Source: Microbacterium kunmingense (GTDB lineage: Bacteria; Actinomycetota; Actinomycetes; Actinomycetales; Microbacteriaceae). Taken from it: DNA of 64,000 nt. The stretch covers positions 124,001 to 188,000 of the forward strand of contig NZ_JAKNUS010000004.1 of NCBI RefSeq assembly GCF_023155745.1, given 5' to 3'. The notes beneath the pieces were generated by a model. It saw nothing but the letters and a program-made list of their open reading frames with translations, was not told where the DNA came from and ran no database searches. The translations under genes and the position numbers were made by a program. Below, one piece after another: positions 1 through 8,233 of this stretch (position 1 is its first letter; each line of letters begins with the position of its first letter).

Positions 1-3000
1 CGAGGAGCGCTTCCACCCGCCGAACGGCTGCCGCTGCACGATGGCCCCGGTGATGCCGCGGTTGACGTAGAGGTTTCCGGCCTCGACCCGGTCGAGCCAC
101 AGCGCGAGGTCATCGGGGTTCTGCGTGTACAGCCCCGCCGTCAGGCCGTAGTCGACCGCGTTCTGCAGCTCGATCGCCTCGGTGAGCGAGTGCGCGTGCA
201 TGACGCCGAGGACGGGCCCGAAGAACTCTTCGCGGTGGAAGCGCGACCCGGGCTTGACCCCGGTGCGGATTCCCGGCCGCCAGAGGCGCCCTTCGTACTC
301 GGCTGCTGCCTCGAGGGCGCGCGGCGCGACGAGCCACTTCTCGCCCTCATCGAGGGTGGTGAGAGCCCAGTCGAGCTTTCCGCGCGGCGTCTCGATCACG
401 GGCCCGACCTCGGCGAGCGGGTCGGTGGGCGGCGCGACGCGCAGCGAGGTCGTGGCGTCGACCAGCTGCCGGAGGAAGCGCTGCGAGCGGGCCACCGGTC
501 CGACGAGGATCACCAGCGACGCGGCAGAGCACTTCTGTCCCGCGTGGCCGAAGGCGCTCTTGACCACATCGGATGCCGCGAGGTCGAGGTCTGCCGACGG
601 CATGACGATCATCGCGTTCTTGCCGCTGGTCTCGGCCAGGAGCGGCAGATCGGGTCGCCACGAGCGGAAGAGGGCGGCGGTGTCCCACGAGCCGGTGAGG
701 ATGACGCGGTCGACGCCCTCGTGCGCGATGAGGCGCTGCCCGAGCTCACCCTCTTCGACGTCGACCAGGGCGAGCACGTCGCGAGGCACCCCCGCCTCCC
801 ACAGGGCTTCGGCGACCACGGCCGCGCAGCGCCGCGCCTGCGGCGCCGGCTTGAACACCACCCCCGACCCGGCGGCGAGCGCGGCGAGCACGCCTCCGGC
901 GGGGATCGCGACGGGGAAGTTCCACGGCGGTGTCACGACGGTCAGTCGCGCCGGCACGAAGACCGCGCCGCTGACCCGGTCGAGCTCGCGGGCGGTGGCG
1001 GCGTAGTAGTGGGCGAAGTCGACGGCCTCACTCACCTCGACGTCGGCCTCAGCGAAGACCTTGCCGGTCTCCGAGGCGGCGACCTCGATGAGTTCGGCAC
1101 GCCGAGCCTCGAGCGCCCGGCCGGCGGCGGCGAGCACCTCGGCACGATCGGCGGCGGCCCGCGCCCCCCACGCCTCTGCCGCGGACCGCACCCGGTCGAT
1201 CACGGCGTCGACCTCGGTGGCGTCGTCGAGCCGCGCTGCGGCGATCGTGTCGACCCCCGCCCGCGACCCCGAGACGCGGCCGAGGATCTCGCGGGCCCAC
1301 GTACGGTTGGCGGGAAGCGCGGGGTCGGAGTCGGGCGCATTGGCGAAGCCGGGCGCGCCGAGCGCGGTGGGCCCCGACTCGCGCGCCGCGTAGACCGCGG
1401 TCTCGACGATCTCCTGCCCGCCGAAGAGGATGCCGCCGACCTCCGGGGCGATCGGCAGGGTCTCGCCCGGATCGACCGAGGCCGAGCGGGCGATCCCGAG
1501 CACTTCGCGGGTCAGCCCGTCGTCGTCGGCGTCGGGTGCCTGTTTCCGCAGGATGTTCCCGGGTGCCCCGGGGTCGGCGGTACCCGTCGCGCCGCCCGCC
1601 GCGGCATCCGTCCGGTCCTGCGTCCGGTTCGGACCGGTCGGCAGATCAGGGTCGGCGGCCCGCGCGACCGAGGCGAGGAAACGATCGCGCTCCCGCGCGA
1701 ACAGCGCGGGATCGTCGGCGAGATCGAACGCCGCGGAGAGGAAGTTCTCACTGGAGGCGTTCTCCTCGAGGCGGCGGACGAGGTAGCTGATGGCGACGTC
1801 GAACTCGTCGGGGGCGACGACCGGCACGTAGAGAAGAACCGGGCCGACCTCGCGGGACACCGCCGCCACCTGACCCTGCGCCATGCCGAGGAGCATCTCG
1901 AACTCGATGCGGTCGCGCACCCCGCGCTCGCCGGCGAGCAGCCACGCATAGGCGATGTCGAAGAGGTTGTGCCCGGCAACACCCACCCGCACCGCCGCGG
2001 CGTTCTCGGGGCGCATCGCCTCGTCGAGGCAGCGCAGGTAGTTGGCGTCGCTGTCGAGCTTCGAGCCGTAGGTCGCAAGCTCCCAGCCGTGCATCACCGC
2101 GTCGACGCGCTCCATGGCGAGGTTCGCACCCTTGACCAGGCGCACCTTGATCCCCGCGCCGCCCCCGCGCACCCGCGCGCGAGCCCACGCGGTGAGCTCC
2201 CGCAGCGCCGGCAGCGCGTCGGGCAGGTACGCCTGCAGCACGATCCCCGCCTCGAGATCGGCGAGCCGCGGATCCTCGAGGATGCGGGTGAACACCGCGA
2301 TGGTCAGGTCGAGGTCGCGGTACTCCTCCATGTCGAGGTTGATGAACGTGCCGTCCGACGCCGCCGACAGGTAGAGGGGCATGAGCCGATCGACGACCTT
2401 GTCGACCACCTCGTCGAACGCCCACATCGAGATGTGGCTGGCGATCGCCGACACCTTCACCGAGACGTAGTCGACATCGGCGCGGCGGATCAGGTCATGG
2501 ATGCCGTCGAGTCGGCGCAGCGCCTCATCCTCGCCGAGGACCGCCTCACCCAGCAGGTTGAGGTTCAGCCGCGCGCCGGCCGCACGGAGCTCGGCGATGG
2601 CGGGGCCGAGCTTCTTCGGACGGGCATCCACGATGAGGTGGCGCACCATTTCGCGGAGCGCGCGCCGCGCGAGGGGAACCACCGGCGTCGGCAGCACCGG
2701 TGCGACCGCGCCGCCCACCTGCACCGCCCCGCGCAGGTACCACGGCAGGAAGCGCGGCACGAGGGGGGCGACCCGATGCAGTTGGGATGCCGCGGCACCG
2801 AGGCTCTCCGGACGCATCACGCCGTCCACGAACCCGATCGTGAAGGGCAGTCCGTCGGGGTCTTTCAGAACGCCGGCGAGTCGGGCGGCGGAGGGGTCGA
2901 CCTCGACCTGGGCGCTCTCGGTGATCCACCGCTGCGCCAGTTGTACGGCACCCTCGGCGAGATCGTCGCCGGATGCCGCCAGGTCGGTGTCGCCCCGAAA

Positions 3001-3015
3001 GGGGTCGGTCACCAT
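1..3015 (-). CDS. putA: Bifunctional proline dehydrogenase / 1-pyrroline-5-carboxylate dehydrogenase (3' end outside window)
   Basis: The enzyme oxidises proline to pyrroline-5-carboxylate with FAD and then, in its aldehyde dehydrogenase half, to glutamate with NAD. About 1,005 residues are visible and the frame is still open at base 1. The proline dehydrogenase barrel covers roughly residues 100-420 and includes RLVKGAN near 295. The dehydrogenase half shows TPPWNFPVAIPAGG near 695, the general base in LLAETSGKN near 790 and the nucleophilic Cys in GHAGQKCSAA near 826. The ATG start has no SD sequence, but TAGTCT lies 7 nt upstream (3023-3028), the leaderless pattern seen repeatedly in this window. 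A coiled-coil membrane protein gene ends 21 nt upstream on the same strand. There is no DNA-binding extension at the N-terminus. The family assignment is secure; the C-terminus is not seen. Confidence 0.95.
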   Translation of the reverse strand, partial: MVTDPFRGDTDLAASGDDLAEGAVQLAQRWITESAQVEVDPSAARLAGVLKDPDGLPFTIGFVDGVMRPESLGAAASQLHRVAPLVPRFLPWYLRGAVQVGGAVAPVLPTPVVPLARRALREMVRHLIVDARPKKLGPAIAELRAAGARLNLNLLGEAVLGEDEALRRLDGIHDLIRRADVDYVSVKVSAIASHISMWAFDEVVDKVVDRLMPLYLSAASDGTFINLDMEEYRDLDLTIAVFTRILEDPRLADLEAGIVLQAYLPDALPALRELTAWARARVRGGGAGIKVRLVKGANLAMERVDAVMHGWELATYGSKLDSDANYLRCLDEAMRPENAAAVRVGVAGHNLFDIAYAWLLAGERGVRDRIEFEMLLGMAQGQVAAVSREVGPVLLYVPVVAPDEFDVAISYLVRRLEENASSENFLSAAFDLADDPALFARERDRFLASVARAADPDLPTGPNRTQDRTDAAAGGATGTADPGAPGNILRKQAPDADDDGLTREVLGIARSASVDPGETLPIAPEVGGILFGGQEIVETAVYAARESGPTALGAPGFANAPDSDPALPANRTWAREILGRVSGSRAGVDTIAAARLDDATEVDAVIDRVRSAAEAWGARAAADRAEVLAAAGRALEARRAELIEVAASETGKVFAEADVEVSEAVDFAHYYAATARELDRVSGAVFVPARLTVVTPPWNFPVAIPAGGVLAALAAGSGVVFKPAPQARRCAAVVAEALWEAGVPRDVLALVDVEEGELGQRLIAHEGVDRVILTGSWDTAALFRSWRPDLPLLAETSGKNAMIVMPSADLDLAASDVVKSAFGHAGQKCSAASLVILVGPVARSQRFLRQLVDATTSLRVAPPTDPLAEVGPVIETPRGKLDWALTTLDEGEKWLVAPRALEAAAEYEGRLWRPGIRTGVKPGSRFHREEFFGPVLGVMHAHSLTEAIELQNAVDYGLTAGLYTQNPDDLALWLDRVEAGNLYVNRGITGAIVQRQPFGGWKRSS

Positions 3016-3036
3016 GGCAACCAGACTAGAACGCGA

Positions 3037-3591
3037 TCACGCCCCCGCTGCGCCGGGATCACGGCGCTCGGCAGGCGTGTCGGCCCGATCGCCGCGAGCA
3101 CCGTCTCCGGCGTCGATGCGCGGCCCGTCGTGCTGGTCCGTCCGACGCTCGGTCACCGGCGTCGCGCCCCTTCCCTCCGCGGCCACCGTCGCCGAACGAT
3201 CCCGGTCGGTCACGAGCGGATCGATCTCGTCGGCCTTGGCGAGACTCTCCTCGTACTCGGCGCGCCGCTTCGCGGCATTCGCTTCATGCTCGGCGATGTC
3301 ACCCTGCCTGCGGCGCGCTTCCACCTCCGCGCGCGCCGCCTCGGCTTTCGCGCGTTCGGCGTCCGCCGCCGCGGCGGCGGCATCGGCGCGCGCCCGGGCC
3401 GCCTCGGCCTCGCGTTCCTGCGCCGCGATCTCCGACTCGCGCGCCTTTTCGCGGATTTCCTCGGCGCGGCGGTGCTGCGCCTCGCGATGGGCGGTCGAGC
3501 GCCGGCGCGCGACGAGCCCGATCACGATCCCCACGATGACGAGAACGACGACGACGGCGACGATGACCCAGATGAGAGTAGTTGTGTCCAC
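3037..3591 (-). CDS. Membrane-anchored coiled-coil protein, unknown function
   Basis: 184 residues. Residues 5-28 form one hydrophobic helix rich in Val/Ile, followed by RRR on the presumed cytoplasmic side. Residues 30-125 are almost entirely charged and Ala-rich with a long heptad-like pattern, consistent with a continuous coiled coil. The last 50 residues are polar and probably disordered. No catalytic motif is visible. The gene reads toward putA, 21 nt away, but putA has its own promoter-like box, so cotranscription is uncertain. It is divergent from the phytochrome gene across a 74-nt gap to the leader ORF. A scaffold or envelope role is possible but is inference only. Confidence 0.75.
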   Translation of the reverse strand: MDTTTLIWVIVAVVVVLVIVGIVIGLVARRRSTAHREAQHRRAEEIREKARESEIAAQEREAEAARARADAAAAAADAERAKAEAARAEVEARRRQGDIAEHEANAAKRRAEYEESLAKADEIDPLVTDRDRSATVAAEGRGATPVTERRTDQHDGPRIDAGDGARGDRADTPAERRDPGAAGA

Positions 3592-3603
3592 GATCCCACC
3601 GAA

Positions 3604-3624
3604 CCGTGCACTCCCACTGCACGG
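3604..3624. promoter_or_regulatory. Perfect inverted repeat in the divergent putA-side/phytochrome control region
   Basis: CCGTGCA and TGCACGG are separated by seven bases, giving a perfect 7-7-7 palindrome. It lies 42 nt upstream of the leader ORF of the phytochrome gene and 13 nt upstream of the divergent coiled-coil gene. Position and symmetry fit a repressor or activator operator; a transcript hairpin is the alternative. No cognate regulator is obvious in the neighbourhood. Confidence 0.4.
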
Positions 3625-3665
3625 AAGGCGCTTGTGAACCGCGCGGCCCTGCGGTAGGAGGAATT

Positions 3666-3740
3666 ATGCCTACCATGGACGCTGCGCGGATTGTGGCGTC
3701 GCTTCGGGCGGACTCTTCTCGCAAGGGAAGGCACCGGTGA
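3666..3740 (+). CDS. 24-residue leader peptide ORF translationally coupled to the bacteriophytochrome gene
   Basis: An ATG at 3666 stands 4 nt behind a full AGGAGG (3656-3661) and opens a 24-codon frame whose TGA overlaps the phytochrome GTG start as GTGA (3737-3740). The phytochrome start itself has only a weak GGGAAGG about 7 nt upstream, so its translation may depend on ribosomes finishing the leader. GGTAGG (3653-3658) can pair with CCTACC (3669-3674), placing the 3' half of the ribosome site and the start codon in the loop. The peptide is basic at its end and resembles nothing I know. The ribosome site and overlap are seen directly; the regulatory role is inference. Confidence 0.55.
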   Translation: MPTMDAARIVASLRADSSRKGRHR

Positions 3741-5683
3741 ACACCACCCCATTCACCCCGACAGACAGCGCGTGGGACCCAGACGAGCGACAGAGACTCC
3801 TCGAATGCTCGACCGAGCCCCTGGCGACGCCCGGTCGCATCCAGTCCTTCGGCACGCTGATCGCCGTCGACGCGCAGACCGACACGGTCGTGGTCGCCAG
3901 CGAGGACGCTGCCGACACCCTCGGCCTCACGATCGCCGAGATCGGCGACGACCGGCTCCGCGACGCCTACACGCACGGCGTCGCCATCGACCCCATCCGG
4001 GTGGGCTTCCGCGGCGCGGAGCACGACGTCATCGTGCACCGGGACGCCGATCCCGTGATCATCGAGCTCGAGCCGACCGTCCCCGACCTCGAGTACGTGC
4101 GCACGGGGGTCGTCACCGCGATCCAGCGCCTCGCCGGGATCACGGACGCCACCGAGCTTCGTCGCCGGGCGGCCGCGGAGATGAAGGCCATCACGGGCTT
4201 CGACCGGGTGATGTGCTACGACTTCTTCGACGACGGGCACGGCGAGATCGTCGCCGACGAGCGCGAACCCGACATGGAGCCCTACCTGGGCCTGCACTTC
4301 CCGGCATCCGACATCCCGCCGCAGGCGCGTGCTCTCTACCTGCAAAAGCGGTCGCGGGCGATCGTCGACACCCGCGACGACGGCAAGGCGCTCGTCACCC
4401 TCCTGCCCGAGCTCGGCCCACTGGATCTGACCACCACCGAGCTGCGGGCCGTATCACCGCACCACCTGCAGTTCATGCGCAACATGGGCCAGGCAGCGAC
4501 CGTGTCGTTCGCCCTCGTCGCCGACGATCGACTCGTGGGCATGTTCACCTGCGCCCACCGCACCGTGCGGCGCGTGCCGATCCTCCTCCGCCGATCGCTC
4601 GAGGTGCTGGCGAGCCAGGTGACCATGCAGCTCACCGCCGCGCGGCAGATCGCCGAGCTGCGCCGACAGCTCACCGCGCGCGAGCGTCGATCGGCCGTCG
4701 TCGCGCCACTGTACGGAGCGCTCGACGTGCACGCGGCGCTGCTGGACGGACAGAAGACCGTGCTCGACGCGGTGCCCGCCGACGGCGCCTACCTGCGTCT
4801 CGGCGGCGTCGCCCGCACCATCGGAGACGTCCCCGAACCCGAACTGCTCGGCGCGGTCGTCGACGATCTCGGCACACCGCCGTTCTGGTCCGAGGCCCTC
4901 CCCATCGAGCACCCCGAACTCGCCGTCGAGATCCCCGGCGTCGCCGGCATCCTCAGCGTCTCCCTCGGCGAGCCCGGCGACTGCCTGGTGTTCGTCCGCG
5001 GCGAGGTGACGCGCGAGGTGAACTGGCTGGGCGATCAGACCGCCGAGAACCGCGACCACCCCCTGTCTCCGAGACGGTCGTTCTCGGCGTGGAAGGAGAG
5101 CGTCACCGGGCGCAGCCTTCCCTGGGGCGATCTGGTGAAGGATGCCGAGGACCTGGCCCTCGACATCCGTGCGGCCATCGAGCGGCGGAACGAGGCGGAG
5201 CTCGCCGAGCTTGCATTCCACGACCCCCTCACCGGTCTCCAGAACCGTCGCTTCCTCGACGACCGGCTCGAGGAGCTCCTGCGTGAGACCGAGGGCGGGG
5301 TGGCCATGGTGTTCGTCGACCTCGACGACTTCAAGGCCGTCAACGACACCCACGGGCACGACGTCGGAGACGCCGTCCTCGTGGCCGTCAGCAAACGCCT
5401 CACGCACAGCGCCCGTTCCGAGGACGTCGTGGTGCGCTTCGGCGGCGACGAGTTCATCCTCATCTGCCGAGACGTCGACGTCGCCGATGCCCACACGATC
5501 GCCGAGCGCGCGCTGCTGGCCCTGTCGGAGCCGGTCGTCGTCGAGGATCTGACGATCCGCGTGACGGCCTCGGCCGGCGTGGTCGCCGCCACCGAGCGGC
5601 CGACCTCGGCAGAGCTCCTCGAAGCCGCCGATGCCGCGATGTACCGGGCGAAGCGCGCGGGCCGCGGCCGCGTCTCACGCTGA
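3737..5683 (+). CDS. bphP: Bacteriophytochrome-linked diguanylate cyclase (PAS-GAF-PHY-GGDEF)
   Basis: A 648-residue red/far-red photoreceptor fused to a cyclic di-GMP synthase, expected in the cytoplasm. Cys24 in LLECSTEPLATPG sits where bacteriophytochromes attach biliverdin. The GAF domain has FPASDIPPQARALY near residue 187 and the chromophore-pocket His in SPHHLQFMRNMG near 240. The PHY domain carries the tongue motif PRRSFSAW near 444. The GGDEF domain starts at FHDPLTGLQNRR near 494, with an intact GGDEF near 569 and the product-inhibition site RSED five residues before it. The output is therefore a diguanylate cyclase rather than the more usual histidine kinase. No heme oxygenase gene, needed to make biliverdin, is in the window. 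The start is set by overlap with the leader ORF. A stand-alone EAL gene 0.7 kb downstream supplies the opposing activity. Confidence 0.93.
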   Translation: MNTTPFTPTDSAWDPDERQRLLECSTEPLATPGRIQSFGTLIAVDAQTDTVVVASEDAADTLGLTIAEIGDDRLRDAYTHGVAIDPIRVGFRGAEHDVIVHRDADPVIIELEPTVPDLEYVRTGVVTAIQRLAGITDATELRRRAAAEMKAITGFDRVMCYDFFDDGHGEIVADEREPDMEPYLGLHFPASDIPPQARALYLQKRSRAIVDTRDDGKALVTLLPELGPLDLTTTELRAVSPHHLQFMRNMGQAATVSFALVADDRLVGMFTCAHRTVRRVPILLRRSLEVLASQVTMQLTAARQIAELRRQLTARERRSAVVAPLYGALDVHAALLDGQKTVLDAVPADGAYLRLGGVARTIGDVPEPELLGAVVDDLGTPPFWSEALPIEHPELAVEIPGVAGILSVSLGEPGDCLVFVRGEVTREVNWLGDQTAENRDHPLSPRRSFSAWKESVTGRSLPWGDLVKDAEDLALDIRAAIERRNEAELAELAFHDPLTGLQNRRFLDDRLEELLRETEGGVAMVFVDLDDFKAVNDTHGHDVGDAVLVAVSKRLTHSARSEDVVVRFGGDEFILICRDVDVADAHTIAERALLALSEPVVVEDLTIRVTASAGVVAATERPTSAELLEAADAAMYRAKRAGRGRVSR

Positions 5684-5704
5684 GGCGGGACTCGCGGCCG
5701 GGCT

Positions 5705-5998
5705 TCAAGCCCTGGGTTCGGGGAGGAGCCGGAGACCGCCGGGAGAGTTCGCCGAGTCGACGAGCTCCTGCAGCCAGGCCTTGTTGATCTCGGGCATCGG
5801 CCCGTCGTACTCGAAGCGCAGCGTGATCGCGGGGGAGAGCCACAGCGCCTGACGACGTTTGGTGTTGTCGTCGATGACGGCGAGCGAGGTGCTCTCACGA
5901 CGGCGGAGCTTGGCGACGATCACCAGCTCGAGGTGCGCGAGCGTGCGGTCGTCGATCGGAACGGCGACCGAAGGCGCGCCATAGTGCAAGGTACCCAT
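5705..5998 (-). CDS. DUF7882-type small protein, copy 1
   Basis: 97 residues, starting MGTLHYG. It is clearly paralogous to the protein at 7249-7548: both have MGT-Y at the start, a DDR-LAHL helix, KLRR, a WLSP-I segment and the ending SANSPGGL--(V/L)PEP. Such proteins are widespread in Microbacteriaceae, are sometimes mislabelled ATP-dependent DNA ligase, and have no known function (DUF7882, from memory). The upstream extension possible from 6070 is rejected because the paralogue begins at the same MGTL. It is convergent with the phytochrome gene and divergent from the next gene across 49 bp. Confidence 0.8.
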   Translation of the reverse strand: MGTLHYGAPSVAVPIDDRTLAHLELVIVAKLRRRESTSLAVIDDNTKRRQALWLSPAITLRFEYDGPMPEINKAWLQELVDSANSPGGLRLLPEPRA

Positions 5999-6047
5999 CG
6001 TTGTCGATCCTACGTTCGTCCCGACGCGTTCGGCGTACGCTGGTGGG

Positions 6048-6311
6048 ATGGCCATCGTGAACCGACTCACCGTCGACGGGCGTGACTACTTCCTTCCCGA
6101 CCCGGTCACCGAGCTGAAGGGCAAGATCCTCGACGCCATCAAGGCCGGCGGCGGTTACGTGAACATCCCGCCGCTGCGCGGAGGTCCGGGCATCGACATC
6201 CTCTTCTCCCCGGGCATGCCCGTCACGTGGACGCAGATCGACGTGCCGTCGGACCACGGCCACGCTCACGACGACAACGACATGGTGATCGACGACTACA
6301 GCGGGATCTGA
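6048..6311 (+). CDS. Small conserved-looking hypothetical protein
   Basis: 87 residues, acidic, with a His/Asp-rich tail (DHGHAHDDND). The first 60 residues look like a compact alpha/beta fold, with a helix around PVTELKGKILDAIKAGGG. I do not recognise the family. The start is supported by TACGCT six bases upstream of the ATG (6036-6041) and the absence of an SD site, identical in layout to many other starts here. It is divergent from a DUF7882 gene and convergent with the EAL gene. Confidence 0.7.
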   Translation: MAIVNRLTVDGRDYFLPDPVTELKGKILDAIKAGGGYVNIPPLRGGPGIDILFSPGMPVTWTQIDVPSDHGHAHDDNDMVIDDYSGI

Positions 6312-6346
6312 CCGCGCGCCCTTCTCCGCTGCTCACCCGAGGCTGA

Positions 6347-7129
6347 TCACCCCAGCAGGTCGTTGAGCTCGGCAGCCGGCATCGGCTTGCCGAGCAGGAA
6401 CCCCTGCCCGCGGTGGCACCCGCGGCGGCGAGAGCGCTCGAGGTCGTCGACGGTCTCGATCCCCTCGGCGACGACCGACCAGCCGTTGCGCCGCGCCTGC
6501 TCGACGACGGCGGCGACCACCTCGTCGGCGACGGCGTCGGACCGCTGGGTCAAGGAGCGGTCGATCTTCACCTCGGTGAGCGGCAGCGCGTCGAGCATGG
6601 GGGTCGTGGTGTCACCGGCGCCGAGATCGTCGATCGACAGGCCGAGGCCGGCGGCCCGTGCGCGCTCGAGCACGGCCAGCACGCTCGGCATGAGCTGCGG
6701 CGCGGGCGACTCGGTGATCTCGATGGTGAGGCTTCCCGGTGCGAGGCCCAGGTCGGCGGCGCGCTGGGCCACCGTGTCGACCCACGCGGCCGAGAACTCC
6801 GACGGTGAGGCGTTGACCGACAGGCCGATGTCGTGCCCGTCGCGCTGCCACGCAGCGACCTGAGTGCCCGCCCGGGTGAGCACGGCGGCGCCGAGGTCGG
6901 CGATGATGCCATGCGACTCGGCGAGGGGGATGAAGTGCACGGGCGAAATCGTGCCGAATCGAGGATGAGGCCAGCGACAGAGCGCTTCCACGGCGACGGG
7001 GCGCGCCGGTCGGCCGGATTCGTCGAGATCGAACAGCGGCTGGAACTCTATCGAGAGTCCGCCGGCGGGCACGGCCGCGCGCAACTCGGTGGCGAGGGTT
7101 GCACAGGGGTCCATGTCTCCCAGGGTCAC
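6347..7129 (-). CDS. Stand-alone EAL-domain cyclic di-GMP phosphodiesterase
   Basis: About 260 residues made of one EAL domain. The signature VEALCRWPHP gives the metal-binding Glu. NASPSEF, ITESPAP (the conserved Glu), IDDLGAGDT (paired Asp), KIDRS and VVAEGIET follow in the right order, so the domain looks catalytically complete, hydrolysing cyclic di-GMP to pGpG. No sensor or membrane segment is attached. I place the start at the GTG at 7129 because GGAAGAGG stands 7 nt upstream; GTG 7153 and ATG 7114 are alternatives. Its position next to the phytochrome diguanylate cyclase suggests a synthesis/degradation pair. DUF7882 paralogues flank it. Confidence 0.88.
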   Translation of the reverse strand: MTLGDMDPCATLATELRAAVPAGGLSIEFQPLFDLDESGRPARPVAVEALCRWPHPRFGTISPVHFIPLAESHGIIADLGAAVLTRAGTQVAAWQRDGHDIGLSVNASPSEFSAAWVDTVAQRAADLGLAPGSLTIEITESPAPQLMPSVLAVLERARAAGLGLSIDDLGAGDTTTPMLDALPLTEVKIDRSLTQRSDAVADEVVAAVVEQARRNGWSVVAEGIETVDDLERSRRRGCHRGQGFLLGKPMPAAELNDLLG

Positions 7130-7153
7130 AAGCGCGCCTCTTCCGAGCAACAC

Positions 7154-7182
7154 CAGACAAACGGGTTTCGTGTGCTTATAAT
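7154..7182 (+). promoter_or_regulatory. Candidate sigma-70-type promoter with consensus -10 TATAAT
   Basis: TATAAT at 7177-7182 is preceded, after 17 bases, by CAGACA at 7154-7159 (4 of 6 matches to TTGACA). A perfect AT-rich -10 is rare in this GC-rich DNA. It faces the DUF7882 copy 2 gene, 66 bp away. TATAAG on the opposite strand at the same place could equally serve the EAL gene. Confidence 0.4.
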
Positions 7183-7248
7183 GCCGCTCCGCCCCGGCCT
7201 TCGGCGCAATCGTCCAGGATCGCCGCCGGGCGGTTTACGCTGGTCAGG

Positions 7249-7548
7249 ATGGGAACTCTGACCTACGACTCCAAACTCACCGTCGCGCTGGACGATCGCG
7301 TCCTCGCGCACCTGCAGGCCGTGGTGTGGTCGAAGCTCCGCCGTGGCGAGCAGTTCTCCTTCACCTGGACCGATCCCACCCGCAACGGCATGGGTCGCAC
7401 CTCGGTGTGGCTGAGCCCGAACATCCCGGTGGCGTTCGAATACTTCGGCAGCCGCCTGCCCAAGCTCAACCCCGCATGGCTCGACGCGCTGTCGAAGTCG
7501 GCGAACTCGCCCGGGGGGCTCACGATCGTGCCCGAGCCCGAGGCGTAG
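7249..7548 (+). CDS. DUF7882-type small protein, copy 2
   Basis: 99 residues, paralogous to the protein at 5705-5998 over its full length, with a shared MGT-Y start, LDDRVLAHLQ, KLRRGE, VWLSPNIPV and SANSPGG. No function is known for the family. TACGCT at 7236-7241 sits seven bases before the ATG with no SD sequence, so a leaderless transcript is likely; a second promoter with TATAAT lies further upstream. The two paralogues bracketing a cyclic di-GMP phosphodiesterase may point to a shared pathway, but that is only positional evidence. Confidence 0.8.
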   Translation: MGTLTYDSKLTVALDDRVLAHLQAVVWSKLRRGEQFSFTWTDPTRNGMGRTSVWLSPNIPVAFEYFGSRLPKLNPAWLDALSKSANSPGGLTIVPEPEA

Positions 7549-7554
7549 GCCGGC

Positions 7555-8115
7555 TCATCCCCAGTCGCTGGGCGCGGACTGCCGGGTCGAGGGCAGAGCG
7601 GATGCCGCGGCCCAGTCGTGCACCCAGGTCTCGACGTCGGGCATCCCCTCCGGCCGACCGACCGCGGCGAATAGCTCCTGGTGCGGGAGGGTTCCTCCCG
7701 CACGCTTGAGCATGCGGATGCGGATGATCGCCCGGGCGTAGATCTCGCCGCCCACCAGCGCCCGATGCTCGAGGTAGAGCGCGCGGTCGTCGTGGCCCAG
7801 CATCCGGGTCTGGAGGTCGAATCGCTGCCACAGTTCGAGCGACTTCCGGAACGTGATCGTCTCGCTCGAGACGACCCCATACCACCCGTGCCGGCGCATG
7901 GCGTCGACCATGCCGGTGCGCACGAGGAGGTCCCAGCGACCGAGATCGAACAGCGACAGGTAGCGGCCGTTGTTCATGTGCCGCAGCACGTCGATGTCGG
8001 TGGGAAGGGTGGTCAGGCGGATGCGCCCGACATCCTGGAAGGTCAGCGGCCCTTCCCGACGGAGGCGCAGTCGCGCGAGGAGGTGGACGAGCAGGGTGCG
8101 CCAGAGGACGTTCAC
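7555..8115 (-). CDS. Acyl-CoA thioesterase-like hotdog protein
   Basis: 186 residues. The segment TDIDVLRHMNNGRYLSLFDLGRWD near residue 40-65 is the hallmark of 4HBT-type hotdog thioesterases, with the Asp/Asn region preceding the long helix. The ITFRKSLELWQRFDLQTRMLG strand pair and the REIYARAIIRIRM-like strand that follow fit the rest of the fold. It probably hydrolyses an acyl-CoA; the substrate is unknown. I chose the GTG at 8115, giving a protein beginning MNVLWRTLL. TACCAT lies 8 nt upstream and no SD is present. Longer starts would add a low-complexity arginine-rich tail. It is convergent with the DUF7882 gene and divergent from the GNAT gene. Confidence 0.8.
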   Translation of the reverse strand: MNVLWRTLLVHLLARLRLRREGPLTFQDVGRIRLTTLPTDIDVLRHMNNGRYLSLFDLGRWDLLVRTGMVDAMRRHGWYGVVSSETITFRKSLELWQRFDLQTRMLGHDDRALYLEHRALVGGEIYARAIIRIRMLKRAGGTLPHQELFAAVGRPEGMPDVETWVHDWAAASALPSTRQSAPSDWG

Positions 8116-8233
8116 GGTCTCGGATGGTAGCCAGGAACGGCGATCGCGCCGATTCGATTGTGCGGCATCGACAGTTTTCTCTCGCCGTCCCGCTCGATTT
8201 CGCGACGTCGGAACCCGCGCGTAGAGTCTGGCC

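Noticed and set aside
190..3657. 1,155-codon open frame on the plus strand opposite putA
   Set aside because: It is the antisense shadow of putA in very GC-rich DNA: Arg/Gly/Asp-rich, no domain, no start signal, and putA shows complete motifs on the other strand.
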